Source: JAYTJL01 sp964400155 (GTDB lineage: Bacteria; Patescibacteriota; Saccharimonadia; Saccharimonadales; UBA10212). Taken from it: 7,015 nucleotides of DNA. The stretch lies in assembly GCA_964400155.1 (NCBI GenBank), contig CAYNSQ010000027.1, positions 1 to 7,015 of the forward strand, written 5' to 3'. Of this stretch, positions 1-6,375 are shown piece by piece. The notes under the pieces were generated by a model. The model did no database searches and was not told the DNA's origin. It saw only the letters and a program-made list of their open reading frames with translations. Every line of letters begins with the position of its first letter. Position 1 is the first letter of the stretch. The translations under genes were made by a program, and so were the position numbers.

Positions 1-6
1 GCGATT

Positions 7-46
7 GAGGAGGGAGGAGGGCCCAAAGGCCCTCAACTCCCGCCTC
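7..46 (-). terminator. Strong GC hairpin after the leftward gene cluster, possible terminator
   Basis: Three stacked stem segments can be read: GAGG 7-10 with CCTC 43-46, GGGAG 12-16 with CTCCC 37-41, and GAGGGCC 17-23 with GGCCCTC 28-34, closing a CAAA loop; only single-base and two-base bulges separate them. It lies about 48 bp beyond the stop of the last leftward gene (stop at 94-96), where a terminator would be expected. No U-run follows on the minus strand before the window ends, so a Rho-independent terminator is only inferred. A structural or origin-like hairpin of a mobile element is the main alternative. Confidence 0.45.
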
Positions 47-93
47 GGATGCGGATGTTTTAGGTCGCTTCCGCGTTGACCTTAGTTGAAGCC

Positions 94-360
94 TTATGGC
101 CGGGGATACTCGTACTGGGTTGTGTCCAGCGTAATTGCGAGCATGAGCGTTGCCGCTCCTACGGCGGCTGCGACAGCCAGTCCCGCAAGAACAGCCCAGC
201 CGCCGGTTAGCCACAAGGCTGTCAGTTTTGACCCCAACGTCCAGCTTCCAGCGATCACCATGACGGCACCTATGAAGCTGAAGCTTCCAGGTACGCAGAA
301 CACGATGACGCCCGCCACCAGAGCCAGGCTGGCTACTACGTATGTCAGCACCAATGGCAC
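94..360 (-). CDS. Small hydrophobic membrane protein, about three helices, unknown function
   Basis: This encodes an 88-aa protein if read from GTG 358-360, or 85 aa from GTG 349-351. The second start fits better: AAGGTG at 358-363 then acts as a Shine-Dalgarno sequence six bases upstream, whereas the first start overlaps it. Three hydrophobic stretches are visible at about residues 5-23, 27-43 and 55-78, the last rich in Ala and Val, followed by a short polar tail with two Tyr. An integral membrane protein is therefore supported, but I recognise no family. Its start is only 4 bases from the stop of the upstream 35-aa gene, so the two are probably co-transcribed and translationally linked. 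It is last in the cluster and is followed by a strong hairpin. GC content is well above that of the gyrase genes. The size and topology would suit a holin, a phage minor coat protein or a conjugation accessory protein, but nothing here decides among them. Confidence 0.6.
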   Translation of the reverse strand: MPLVLTYVVASLALVAGVIVFCVPGSFSFIGAVMVIAGSWTLGSKLTALWLTGGWAVLAGLAVAAAVGAATLMLAITLDTTQYEYPRP

Positions 361-364
361 CTTT

Positions 365-472
365 CTAGAACAGTGACTTGAACCAGACAGCCAAGGGCGG
401 AACGGCCACGATGGTCATCATGACGAGGACGATGCTGCCGAGTCCGCGCCAGTGGTTTCTTACCCTTTGCAT
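365..472 (-). CDS. 35-aa single-pass membrane peptide, unknown function
   Basis: Starting at ATG 470-472, this reads a 35-aa peptide with a basic N-terminus (MQRVRNHWR), one hydrophobic segment at about residues 11-30 broken by a Pro-Pro pair, and a short end in KSLF. That predicts an N-in, single-span inner-membrane peptide by the positive-inside rule. The same frame stays open upstream to TTG 590-592, but I chose the internal ATG because AGAAAGGA sits just before it at a good Shine-Dalgarno distance, and the upstream part overlaps the 36-aa gene and is Cys- and Pro-rich without a domain look. It lies 13 bases after the 36-aa gene and 4 bases before the next membrane gene, which argues for an operon. 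Similar size and topology occur in filamentous-phage minor coat proteins and small holins, but no homology is visible. Peptides this short can arise by chance; the RBS and packing are the main support. Confidence 0.5.
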   Translation of the reverse strand: MQRVRNHWRGLGSIVLVMMTIVAVPPLAVWFKSLF

Positions 473-485
473 GAGTTCCTTTCTG

Positions 486-596
486 CTAGGGGGCGCGATT
501 GCGCATCTTGATGGGTTTGCGCAGGCGGGCCCGTAAGGCTTGCATCCTCTGCGCATACATGAAAGGTTTGAGGCGCCTGGTGCGCTGCCCAATCAT
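486..596 (-). CDS. 36-aa Arg-rich basic peptide, start overlaps upstream stop (ATGA)
   Basis: ATG 594-596 overlaps the TGA (593-595) of the 131-aa gene in the classic four-base ATGA arrangement, and the frame runs to TAG at 486-488. The product begins MIGQRTRRLKPFMYAQRM and ends KMRNRAP. It carries about ten Arg, three Lys and no acidic residues, so it is very basic and soluble, suggesting contact with nucleic acid or acidic lipid, though this is only inference. No family is recognised. No separate Shine-Dalgarno is obvious, as expected if ribosomes reinitiate after the upstream stop. It fills what would otherwise be a 120-base gap in an otherwise compact cluster. Its length is small enough for chance, so the overlap and the exact filling of the gap are the main evidence. 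Confidence 0.45.
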   Translation of the reverse strand: MIGQRTRRLKPFMYAQRMQALRARLRKPIKMRNRAP

Positions 597-988
597 GATA
601 CTGCCGATCTTCGCAACCACTCCAGGTGGTCTTGAGTCAGTCTGCGACCCGTGACCGCTCTGTGGCTGTGCTGGTGGAATAGTGCGAAGTCAGTGGGGTT
701 AAAGTACCCCAGTACTTCGGCGTTGCCATTTCTGGCTAGCACCAGAGCACTTGCGCAGGTGTCGAGCTCCACGAGCAAGTAGTGCAACTCATGCCTGTCT
801 GTTGGCGAGGTGTTGGAGTCGTCTATCATCTCCTTCAGCTCTTCCGCCAGCTTGCTGAGCTGGCTGGAATCGAGCTGGTACACCAGTCGGTGGCCTGTAC
901 TGGCTGCAAGTGTCTCGGATGCTGGTGCGGCCAGTCCGCAAGCCAGCAGTAGCCGAGCTGCGAGACTTCCTTTTATGACTTGCCTCAT
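593..988 (-). CDS. 131-aa exported protein with Sec signal peptide, unknown function
   Basis: ATG 986-988 is preceded by GGAGG with a six-base spacer, an excellent Shine-Dalgarno that fixes the start and makes this the best-supported gene of the left block. The N-terminus looks like a signal peptide: basic n-region (MRQVIKG), hydrophobic core around residues 9-24 and a likely cut near residues 29-31 (TLAAS). The LLAC at 14-17 could be a weak lipobox, so a lipoprotein is possible. The mature part has a probable amphipathic, partly acidic helix (about 39-57, QLSKLAEELKEMIDD), a His/Leu-rich stretch ELHYLLVELD, one Cys, and a His-rich segment (FHQHSHR) before a basic C-terminus. I recognise no domain. 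It is first in a leftward cluster of four small genes and lies directly behind the 51-nt inverted repeat. GC content is far above that of the gyrase genes, hinting at a different origin. Confidence 0.7.
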   Translation of the reverse strand: MRQVIKGSLAARLLLACGLAAPASETLAASTGHRLVYQLDSSQLSKLAEELKEMIDDSNTSPTDRHELHYLLVELDTCASALVLARNGNAEVLGYFNPTDFALFHQHSHRAVTGRRLTQDHLEWLRRSAVS

Positions 989-1014
989 TCTTTGCCTCCG
1001 TTGTAGGGTTTTTC

Positions 1015-1065
1015 CCAGACTGTTTGGGTAGTGTTTAACATGTAAACACCAGTCAAACAGTCTGG
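1015..1065. repeat. 51-nt nearly perfect inverted repeat, possible operator or recombination site
   Basis: The outer arms CCAGACTGTTTG (1015-1026) and CAAACAGTCTGG (1054-1065) are perfect 12-bp complements. The inner arms GTGTTTA (1031-1037) and TAAACAC (1043-1049) are perfect 7-bp complements around the 5-nt centre ACATG; only four bases between the two arm segments break symmetry. It lies 26 bp upstream of the leftward 131-aa gene. On the minus strand its right arm contains TTGACT (1051-1056), a possible -35, but no good -10 follows at 16-18 bp. Two readings are likely: an operator or activator site controlling the left cluster, or the end or attachment site of an inserted element, since base composition changes just to its right. 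It has no U-run, so a terminator is less likely. Confidence 0.75.
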
Positions 1066-1080
1066 AATTTCAAAAAAACT

Positions 1081-1108
1081 AGTGACTAGCGACAAGTGAC
1101 TAGAGACT
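1081..1108. repeat. Four tandem degenerate heptamers (consensus AGTGACT)
   Basis: The sequence divides exactly into AGTGACT, AGCGACA, AGTGACT and AGAGACT: units 1 and 3 are identical, and units 2 and 4 differ by two bases and one base. The period is 7, so a protein-coding origin is unlikely. The array sits between the inverted repeat and a GC hairpin, at the change from GC-rich to AT-rich sequence. Other heptamer units of different sequence occur near and inside the 16S gene in this window. Confidence 0.7.
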
Positions 1109-1125
1109 GTCCGCCAAGGGCGGAC
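1109..1125. repeat. 7-bp perfect GC-rich hairpin beside the heptamer array
   Basis: GTCCGCC (1109-1115) and GGCGGAC (1119-1125) are perfect complements around a 3-nt AAG loop, directly abutting the last heptamer. Neither strand has a convincing T-run straight after it, so I do not call a terminator. It may belong to the same repeat unit as the heptamers. Confidence 0.55.
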
Positions 1126-1266
1126 TAAGGCTTCAAAAATTAAAAAACTCCCACCCAACGATGTAATAACAGAGGTCGGGTAAGTAGTATTATCATACTC
1201 CTTTTAGCCTCTAATGTCAAGATAAGGACAAGATGTTGTAAAGTGTTGAATTAACCATCAAAAACC
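1126..1266. other. AT-rich non-coding stretch upstream of the gyrB promoter
   Basis: No gene is supported here. Visible structure is an inverted pair AGAGG (1171-1175) and CCTCT (1208-1212) enclosing a smaller hairpin AGTAT-TATC-ATACT (1186-1199). Together these could form a weak stem-loop, perhaps an upstream regulatory site for gyrB or a degenerate terminator. No clear DnaA boxes or second promoter were found. Confidence 0.4.
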
Positions 1267-1295
1267 TTGTTAGGAGGGGTGATTTTAGCTATAAT
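1267..1295 (+). promoter_or_regulatory. Sigma70-type promoter for gyrBA
   Basis: A -35 TTGTTA (1267-1272, four of six matches) is followed after exactly 17 bp by a perfect -10 TATAAT (1290-1295). Transcription would start near 1302, giving a leader of about 50 nt before the gyrB start at 1351. Supercoiling control is common for gyrase promoters, but nothing in this sequence proves it. Confidence 0.75.
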
Positions 1296-1350
1296 ATAGG
1301 TATATTAAAAAAACCGAGAGGGCAAACCTAAAAAGAGGGTTAAATTAGTT

Positions 1351-3318
1351 TTGGCAGATAAAAAAAAGAGTACCTATGATAGCAGTCAGATCCAAGTCCT
1401 AGAAGGACTGGATCCTGTTCGCAAACGCCCTGGAATGTACATTGGTAGCACCGGCTATGACGGCTTGCACCATATGATTAAGGAAATTGCCGACAACTGT
1501 ATAGATGAAGTTATTGCCGGACAAGCTACCAAAGTTGAAGTAATTCTACATGAAGATGGCAGTGTCACAGTGGCAGATGATGGCCGTGGAATTCCTGTAG
1601 ATACCCACCCCAAAACTGGCAAAAGTACTCTAGAAACAGTCCTAACAGTCCTGCACGCTGGTGGTAAATTCGGTAGCGGTGGTTATAAAGTTTCGTCCGG
1701 ACTGCACGGTGTAGGATCATCCGTTGTAAACGCCCTATCAAACAAGATGATAGCGACTGTAAAAAGAGATGGTTTTGTCTGGACCCAAGAATACTCCAAA
1801 GGCGTACCAACCACCAAAGTCGTAAAAGGCGCTGCCACTAAAGAAACAGGCACTAGCATACGGTTTTATGCCGACGATACAATTTTTGAAACAGTCAAAA
1901 TGGATTATGCCTGGGTGGTTAATTACTTACGCCACCAGGCCTACTTAACAAAAGGCGTCAAAGCATCTGTTGCAGATGAACGGACAGGGCAGAGTTATGC
2001 CTTTTACTTTGAAGGTGGCATTCAGAGTTATGTCCGTCACCTCAACCACGGCAAAGAGGCCTTGGATGAAGATATTTTTTACGTCGACAAACAAGTTGAA
2101 GAATCAGCCGTTGAGATAGCCATACAGTATAACGATGCTTACAACGAAACTGTTATGGCCTTTGCTAACAACGTCTATAACCCCGACGGTGGTACTCACC
2201 TGACCGGCTTTAGAACCGCCCTAACAAGAGTAGTCAATGACTATGCCCGTAAAAACGGTCTTATTAAAGACAAAGACGAAAACCTTACCGGCGAAGATTG
2301 CCGAGAAGGCTTGACTGCTGTAATTTTGGTCAAACTGCCAGATCCGCAATTTGAAGGCCAAACCAAAAATAAATTAGGCAACCCAGAAGTGCGTGGTTAT
2401 GTAGAGACAGTTATGGGTGAGTGGTTTAATTACTTTTTGGAAGAACACCCCAATGTAGCCCGTAAAATTGTCAACAAAGGTCTGTTGGCGGCTCGTGCCC
2501 GCAAAGCTGCCCGAGCAGCCCGCGATAACATCATTAGAAAAGGCGTACTAGAAGGCAGTGGCCTTCCAGGCAAACTGGCTGATTGTTCCAGCCGTAACCC
2601 GGCTGATTCAGAACTTTACATCGTAGAAGGTGACAGCGCCGGTGGTAGTGCCAAGTCTGGCCGAGACAGCAAAACCCAAGCCATTCTACCGCTAAGAGGC
2701 AAGGTCTTAAATGTAGAACGTGCCCGTCTAGATAAAATGCTAGCCAACAATGAAATTGTTACCTTAATTAAGGCACTTGGTGTGGGCATTGAAGAGCAAT
2801 TTAGCATGGATGGACTTCGATATCACCGCATTATCATCATGACCGACGCCGACGTAGACGGTAGCCACATTTCTACCTTGCTTTTGACATTTTTCTTCCG
2901 CCACATGCGACCAATTATTGATGGAGGATATCTGTATTTGGCAAAACCGCCGCTTTACTTATTGAAGTCTGGCACCAACAAACGAACCTACGCATATTCA
3001 GATGCTGAACGCGACAGTCTTGTAGACAAAATGATTGCCGGGCGAATAGACAAAGGTACTAAAGTTGATGATGCCACTGACCGCAAAAAACAAGCTGGTT
3101 TAACTGACATTCAACGCTACAAAGGTCTTGGTGAAATGGACGCCGAACAGTTATGGGAGACTACCATGAACCCTGAAAACCGCGTGCTTGTGCAGGTAAG
3201 ACTGGAAGATGCCGAAAAAGCCGATGCAATATTCAACAAGTTGATGGGAACAGAAGTAGAACTGCGCAAGAACTTTATACAGACAAGAGCAAAATTCGTG
3301 AAAGATTTGGACGTCTAA
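1351..3318 (+). CDS. gyrB: DNA gyrase subunit B
   Basis: This is the ATPase and DNA-gate subunit that, with GyrA, forms the A2B2 type IIA topoisomerase introducing negative supercoils in the cytoplasm. The GHKL ATPase comes first: catalytic Glu45 and Asn49 in KEIADNCIDE, Asp76 and Gly80 in DDGRGIP, and the ATP-lid motif GLHGVGSSVVNALS at 117-130. QTKNKL follows with the ATP-contacting Lys339. The TOPRIM domain has Glu426 in VEGDSAGGSAKSG and Asp499, Asp501 and Asp503 in DADVDGSHI, the metal ligands. The C-terminal block QRYKGLGEM lies at about 588-596. At 655 aa it is the short form, lacking the roughly 170-residue insert of enterobacterial GyrB. The start is TTG 1351: no other start exists in frame nearby, the N-terminus aligns with the family, and AGAGGG lies 11 bases upstream, a long spacing. 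gyrA follows after one base. ParE is the only alternative; the adjacent GyrA with a GyrA box favours gyrase. Confidence 0.97.
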   Translation: MADKKKSTYDSSQIQVLEGLDPVRKRPGMYIGSTGYDGLHHMIKEIADNCIDEVIAGQATKVEVILHEDGSVTVADDGRGIPVDTHPKTGKSTLETVLTVLHAGGKFGSGGYKVSSGLHGVGSSVVNALSNKMIATVKRDGFVWTQEYSKGVPTTKVVKGAATKETGTSIRFYADDTIFETVKMDYAWVVNYLRHQAYLTKGVKASVADERTGQSYAFYFEGGIQSYVRHLNHGKEALDEDIFYVDKQVEESAVEIAIQYNDAYNETVMAFANNVYNPDGGTHLTGFRTALTRVVNDYARKNGLIKDKDENLTGEDCREGLTAVILVKLPDPQFEGQTKNKLGNPEVRGYVETVMGEWFNYFLEEHPNVARKIVNKGLLAARARKAARAARDNIIRKGVLEGSGLPGKLADCSSRNPADSELYIVEGDSAGGSAKSGRDSKTQAILPLRGKVLNVERARLDKMLANNEIVTLIKALGVGIEEQFSMDGLRYHRIIIMTDADVDGSHISTLLLTFFFRHMRPIIDGGYLYLAKPPLYLLKSGTNKRTYAYSDAERDSLVDKMIAGRIDKGTKVDDATDRKKQAGLTDIQRYKGLGEMDAEQLWETTMNPENRVLVQVRLEDAEKADAIFNKLMGTEVELRKNFIQTRAKFVKDLDV

Positions 3319-3319
3319 G

Positions 3320-5959
3320 ATGGAAAATGATGATATTTTGAAAGACGAACGCAAAGACTCTGGTGAGGTTTTCTCCAACCCTGACAATGTCAATGACAAT
3401 GCCGAATACATTTCTTCTGATCATAGTAAGACTGTAGAACTGCGCACTGTAGAAGATGTCATGGAAGACAGCTATTTGCGCTATAGCATGAGCGTGATAG
3501 TCGCAAGAGCGCTTCCAGATGTGCGTGACGGACTAAAACCGGTGCACCGTCGAATTTTGTATTCTATGGACAAAAACGGCTGGAAACCGGGTAGCAAATT
3601 TGTCAAAAGCGCTCGTATCACAGGTGATGTGATGGGTAAATACCACCCGCACGGTGATGTTGCAATTTATGATGCTATGGTTCGGCTGGCTCAAGACTGG
3701 TCGACTCGCTATCTGTTAGTTGACGGACAGGGTAACTTTGGTAGCATGGACGGCGACCCACCGGCTGCACAGCGTTACACCGAGGCCCGCATGGCCAAAG
3801 CCGGCCAGGCTCTACTGGAAGATATTGATAAAGAAACGGTCAATTTCCGGGATAACTACGACGGTAGCGAACAAGAACCAGAAGTCCTGCCGGCCAAATT
3901 GCCCAACTTACTGCTAAACGGCCAGATTGGTATTGCCGTTGGTATGGCTACCAATATCCCACCGCACAACATCTCTGAAGTCATTGACGCAACTGTTTGC
4001 ATGATAGACAAACCACAGTCCACTCTGGATGATTTGTTGGAGTTTGTTAAAGGTCCGGACTTTCCGACTGGCGGTATTATATATGGAAAGGACTCTATTC
4101 GAACGGCTCTAGCCACAGGTAGAGGCGGTGTGGTAGTCCGCGGTGTAGCTAACGTAGAAGAGAACAAAAAGGGCGTAAATCAGATTGTTATATCTGAGGT
4201 TCCTTACGGTGTTAACAAAGCCGGCTTGATGGAAAAAATTGCCGATTTGTATAAAGAAAAGAAGATATCGGGCATTCGCGACCTTAGGGACGAAACCGCC
4301 CGTGGTGTTGTTAGAGTCGTAATTGATCTTAAAAAAGACGCCTACCCAAAGAAGTTACTCAACCAGCTTTATAAACTGACACCACTGCAACAGACTTTCC
4401 ACTACAACATGTTGGCACTGGTAGACGGCATTCAGCCTAGGGTGCTTGGTTTGCAAGACATCATCAATGAATATATCAAACACCGCCAAGTTGTAGTCCG
4501 TCGTCGGACTGAATATGAACTAGGTAAGGCTAAAGACCGCGCCCACATCCTAGAAGGCCTCAAAATTGCTCTAGACCACATTGATGAAGTTATCAAAGTT
4601 ATCCGAGCCAGTCAGACAGTTGAAGAGGCTGAGGCAGAACTTATCAAGAAGTTTAAGCTGTCACAAATTCAAGCCCAAGCTATTTTGGCGATGCAGCTGC
4701 GTCGTCTGACTGGCTTGCAACGCAAAGAAATTGAAGACGAACTTACTGCACTAATAAAATTGATCAGCGAGCTGGAAGCTATCCTAGCTGATGAAAAAAA
4801 GATACTCAAAATTATCAAAGACGAATTACTGGAAATGAAGAAGCAGTTTGGTGACGAACGACGCACTAAAGTAGTTGCCTCAGAACTAGGTAAAATGAGT
4901 GACGAGGACTTAGTGCCAGACGAACAAGTTGTAGTAACACTTACATCAGCTAACTATATTAAACGCTCTCAAATTGCTGATTACCGAAGACAAGGTCGTG
5001 GCGGCAAAGGTAAACGAGGAATGGCTACACGCGAAGAAGATGTCATTGAACACGTTGTAAATGCATCAACACATGACTTCTTGTTGTTCTTCACCAACAA
5101 GGGAAGAGTCTTCAGGCTCAAGACTTATGAAGTGCCGGCAGTCGGGCTGAATGCCAAAGGAATTGCTCTTGTTAACTTATTGCAATTAGGCCCTGAGGAA
5201 ATAGTGAGCAGTGTTATTAATGTCAGCAAGGTAGAGGCTGGAAAAGGGCACCTACTTATGTGTACAGTCCGCGGAGTCGTTAAGAAAACTCCGTTTGAGC
5301 AGTATCAGAACGTTCGCCAAACCGGCCTTATTGCAATTAACTTAGACGAGGGCGACGAACTCAAATGGATACGCATGACAACCGGCGACAATGAGGTAGT
5401 TATTTCTACTGCTCAAGGTCAGGCTATTCGTTTCCACGAGTCTGAAGCACGTCCAATGGGACGAGTTAGCCGCGGTGTAAGAGGTATTCGACTGCGTGCC
5501 GGCGACCAAGTTATTGGTATGGACCTAGTTGAAGAAAACTCCCAGATTTTCGTAATTTCAGAGAATGGCTACGGCAAACGTACCAAAATATCGCAGTTTA
5601 CTCCGCACAAGCGAGGTGGAGTCGGCATCCGCTCGGCTGTTGTCAATACCAAGACTGGCAAGTTAATAGGTGTTAAGTCACTAGTTGGCGACGATCAAGA
5701 AGTTATCATTATCAGCACCAGCGGCCAAACTATTCGCCTTGGTCTAAAAGACATATCCGAGCTGGGTCGCGCCACTCAGGGTGTACGGATAATGCGCCTC
5801 AACGACGGCGACAGCGTTGCCTCGTTGGCGCTAGTTGAGAAAGTTGATGAGTCCGAAGAAGACGAAGACGAAAATGATGTATCAGTTGAAGCAAAACCAG
5901 CCAAAGAAGAAGCTAAAAAACCAGCTCCAAAAAGCACAAAAGACAAACCAAAAGCATAG
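3320..5959 (+). CDS. gyrA: DNA gyrase subunit A
   Basis: This is the DNA-cleaving and DNA-wrapping subunit of gyrase. After a 40-residue polar, acidic N-terminal extension, the breakage-reunion domain starts near residue 45 (YLRYSMSVIVARALPDVRDG). Active-site Arg152 and Tyr153 lie in AAQRYTEARM. The quinolone region reads KYHPHGDVAIYD, with Val114 where E. coli has Ser83 and Asp118 at the Asp87 position. The intercalating-Ile region IGIAVGMATNIPPHN is intact. A long coiled coil (about 395-520) precedes the C-terminal beta-pinwheel, which carries a GyrA box QGRGGKG at 558-564 and repeated blades up to about 835. That box supports gyrase rather than topoisomerase IV. The tail is acidic (ESEEDEDEND), then Lys/Pro/Ala-rich to residue 879. 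E. coli GyrA is about 875 aa. The ATG lies one base after the gyrB stop with no strong RBS of its own, so coupled translation is likely; the next in-frame Met (residue 48) would be inside the conserved domain. Confidence 0.97.
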   Translation: MENDDILKDERKDSGEVFSNPDNVNDNAEYISSDHSKTVELRTVEDVMEDSYLRYSMSVIVARALPDVRDGLKPVHRRILYSMDKNGWKPGSKFVKSARITGDVMGKYHPHGDVAIYDAMVRLAQDWSTRYLLVDGQGNFGSMDGDPPAAQRYTEARMAKAGQALLEDIDKETVNFRDNYDGSEQEPEVLPAKLPNLLLNGQIGIAVGMATNIPPHNISEVIDATVCMIDKPQSTLDDLLEFVKGPDFPTGGIIYGKDSIRTALATGRGGVVVRGVANVEENKKGVNQIVISEVPYGVNKAGLMEKIADLYKEKKISGIRDLRDETARGVVRVVIDLKKDAYPKKLLNQLYKLTPLQQTFHYNMLALVDGIQPRVLGLQDIINEYIKHRQVVVRRRTEYELGKAKDRAHILEGLKIALDHIDEVIKVIRASQTVEEAEAELIKKFKLSQIQAQAILAMQLRRLTGLQRKEIEDELTALIKLISELEAILADEKKILKIIKDELLEMKKQFGDERRTKVVASELGKMSDEDLVPDEQVVVTLTSANYIKRSQIADYRRQGRGGKGKRGMATREEDVIEHVVNASTHDFLLFFTNKGRVFRLKTYEVPAVGLNAKGIALVNLLQLGPEEIVSSVINVSKVEAGKGHLLMCTVRGVVKKTPFEQYQNVRQTGLIAINLDEGDELKWIRMTTGDNEVVISTAQGQAIRFHESEARPMGRVSRGVRGIRLRAGDQVIGMDLVEENSQIFVISENGYGKRTKISQFTPHKRGGVGIRSAVVNTKTGKLIGVKSLVGDDQEVIIISTSGQTIRLGLKDISELGRATQGVRIMRLNDGDSVASLALVEKVDESEEDEDENDVSVEAKPAKEEAKKPAPKSTKDKPKA

Positions 5960-5999
5960 CTAAATCAGTCCTTAAATTAATAACGTTCTTTTGGAATTA

Positions 6000-6021
6000 A
6001 AAACCCCGTATCAAGGGTTTT
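6000..6021 (+). terminator. Possible weak intrinsic terminator of gyrBA
   Basis: AAAACCC (6000-6006) pairs with GGGTTTT (6015-6021) around an 8-nt loop, 40 bp after the gyrA stop. The T-run is only four bases and lies inside the stem, so termination would be inefficient and some read-through towards the rRNA region is possible. An alternative pairing uses CCCC 6004-6007 with GGGG 6027-6030. Confidence 0.4.
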
Positions 6022-6033
6022 GACATGGGGAAG

Positions 6034-6083
6034 GTACGCACATGGGCTCAATCCGCATATAGCGGAGAGCACGCACATGGTAC
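6034..6083 (+). ncRNA. Imperfect long stem-loop with 10-bp direct repeats, possible small structured RNA
   Basis: Nested complementary segments can be drawn: GTAC 6034-6037 with GTAC 6080-6083, CATG 6041-6044 with CATG 6076-6079, GCTC 6046-6049 with GAGC 6067-6070, and TCCGC 6052-6056 with GCGGA 6062-6066 around an ATATA loop, giving 17 pairs with small bulges. ACGCACATGG occurs twice as a direct repeat (6036-6045 and 6071-6080), flanking the core. No known RNA family is recognised. It could be a processed 3' element of the gyr mRNA, part of an upstream rRNA leader or a repeat relic. Two outer segments are self-complementary, which weakens the case. Confidence 0.35.
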
Positions 6084-6092
6084 TAAAAGGGT

Positions 6093-6111
6093 GGAAGTCT
6101 TCAGTGCTTCC
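6093..6111 (+). other. Short hairpin downstream of the long stem-loop
   Basis: GGAAG (6093-6097) pairs with CTTCC (6107-6111) around a 9-nt loop. No T-run follows directly. It may belong to the same structured region as the 6034-6083 element; alone it is weak. Confidence 0.25.
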
Positions 6112-6191
6112 TGGTGGCTTAATCATAAGAAGTTAAATGGCAGAGAATGTTGTAAATAAGTACATAAGCGGGTTGTCTCATATTTCATCGA

Positions 6192-6221
6192 TTGACAGAT
6201 TGGTTGGTTATCGGTTATCAT
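6192..6221 (+). promoter_or_regulatory. Strong sigma70-type promoter, probably for the rRNA operon
   Basis: A perfect -35 TTGACA (6192-6197) is followed after 18 bp by TATCAT (6216-6221), five of six matches to the -10 consensus. Transcription would start near 6228, leaving a leader of about 265 nt before mature 16S, a plausible rRNA leader length. The spacer and -10 overlap a tandem heptamer pair. No coding gene lies between it and the 16S gene. Confidence 0.6.
6206..6219. repeat. Tandem heptamer pair GGTTATC x2 in the rRNA promoter
   Basis: GGTTATC at 6206-6212 is repeated exactly at 6213-6219, and a related ATTGGTT precedes it. The second copy supplies most of the -10 hexamer, so the repeat shapes the promoter spacing: losing or gaining one unit would change the -35/-10 distance by 7. 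Confidence 0.5.
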
Positions 6222-6375
6222 TAGTCCAGCTATTTTGGTGCTGCATGCTTTTTTGGTGGTCCCATTTTGGACTACAGGGAAATGCGAGCAGTCCAGCCCA
6301 ATCGATATAAAGGGCTGGAACTCCTTAGAGAGACACTTCAAAATACGATCATTGAAAATTTGAGTAGTGCAAATC

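Noticed and set aside
86..376. Plus-strand frame of 96 codons opposite the leftward membrane gene
   Set aside because: It is the antisense shadow of the 94-360 gene; the minus strand gives ordered membrane helices and tight operon spacing, the plus strand does not.
593..988. 131-aa protein as an RAQPRD-family conjugative-element protein
   Set aside because: Size, signal peptide and small downstream membrane genes fit loosely, but the family's RAQPRD motif is absent and the next genes are too short.
810..1031. Plus-strand Ser-rich frame opposite the 131-aa gene
   Set aside because: It is a shadow: it runs through the inverted repeat's left arm and lacks an RBS, whereas the minus strand has GGAGG and a signal peptide.
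390..1124. Shared 12-mer GCCAAGGGCGGA at 390-401 and 1113-1124
   Set aside because: One or two such matches are expected by chance in a window of this size, and flanking bases differ.
6020..6025. Perfect TTGACA overlapping the gyrA terminator stem
   Set aside because: No acceptable -10 hexamer occurs 15-19 bp downstream.
6123..6341. A 72-codon minus-strand frame opposite the rRNA promoter
   Set aside because: It overlaps the strong promoter and leader structures, has no convincing ribosome binding site, and the product resembles no protein family.
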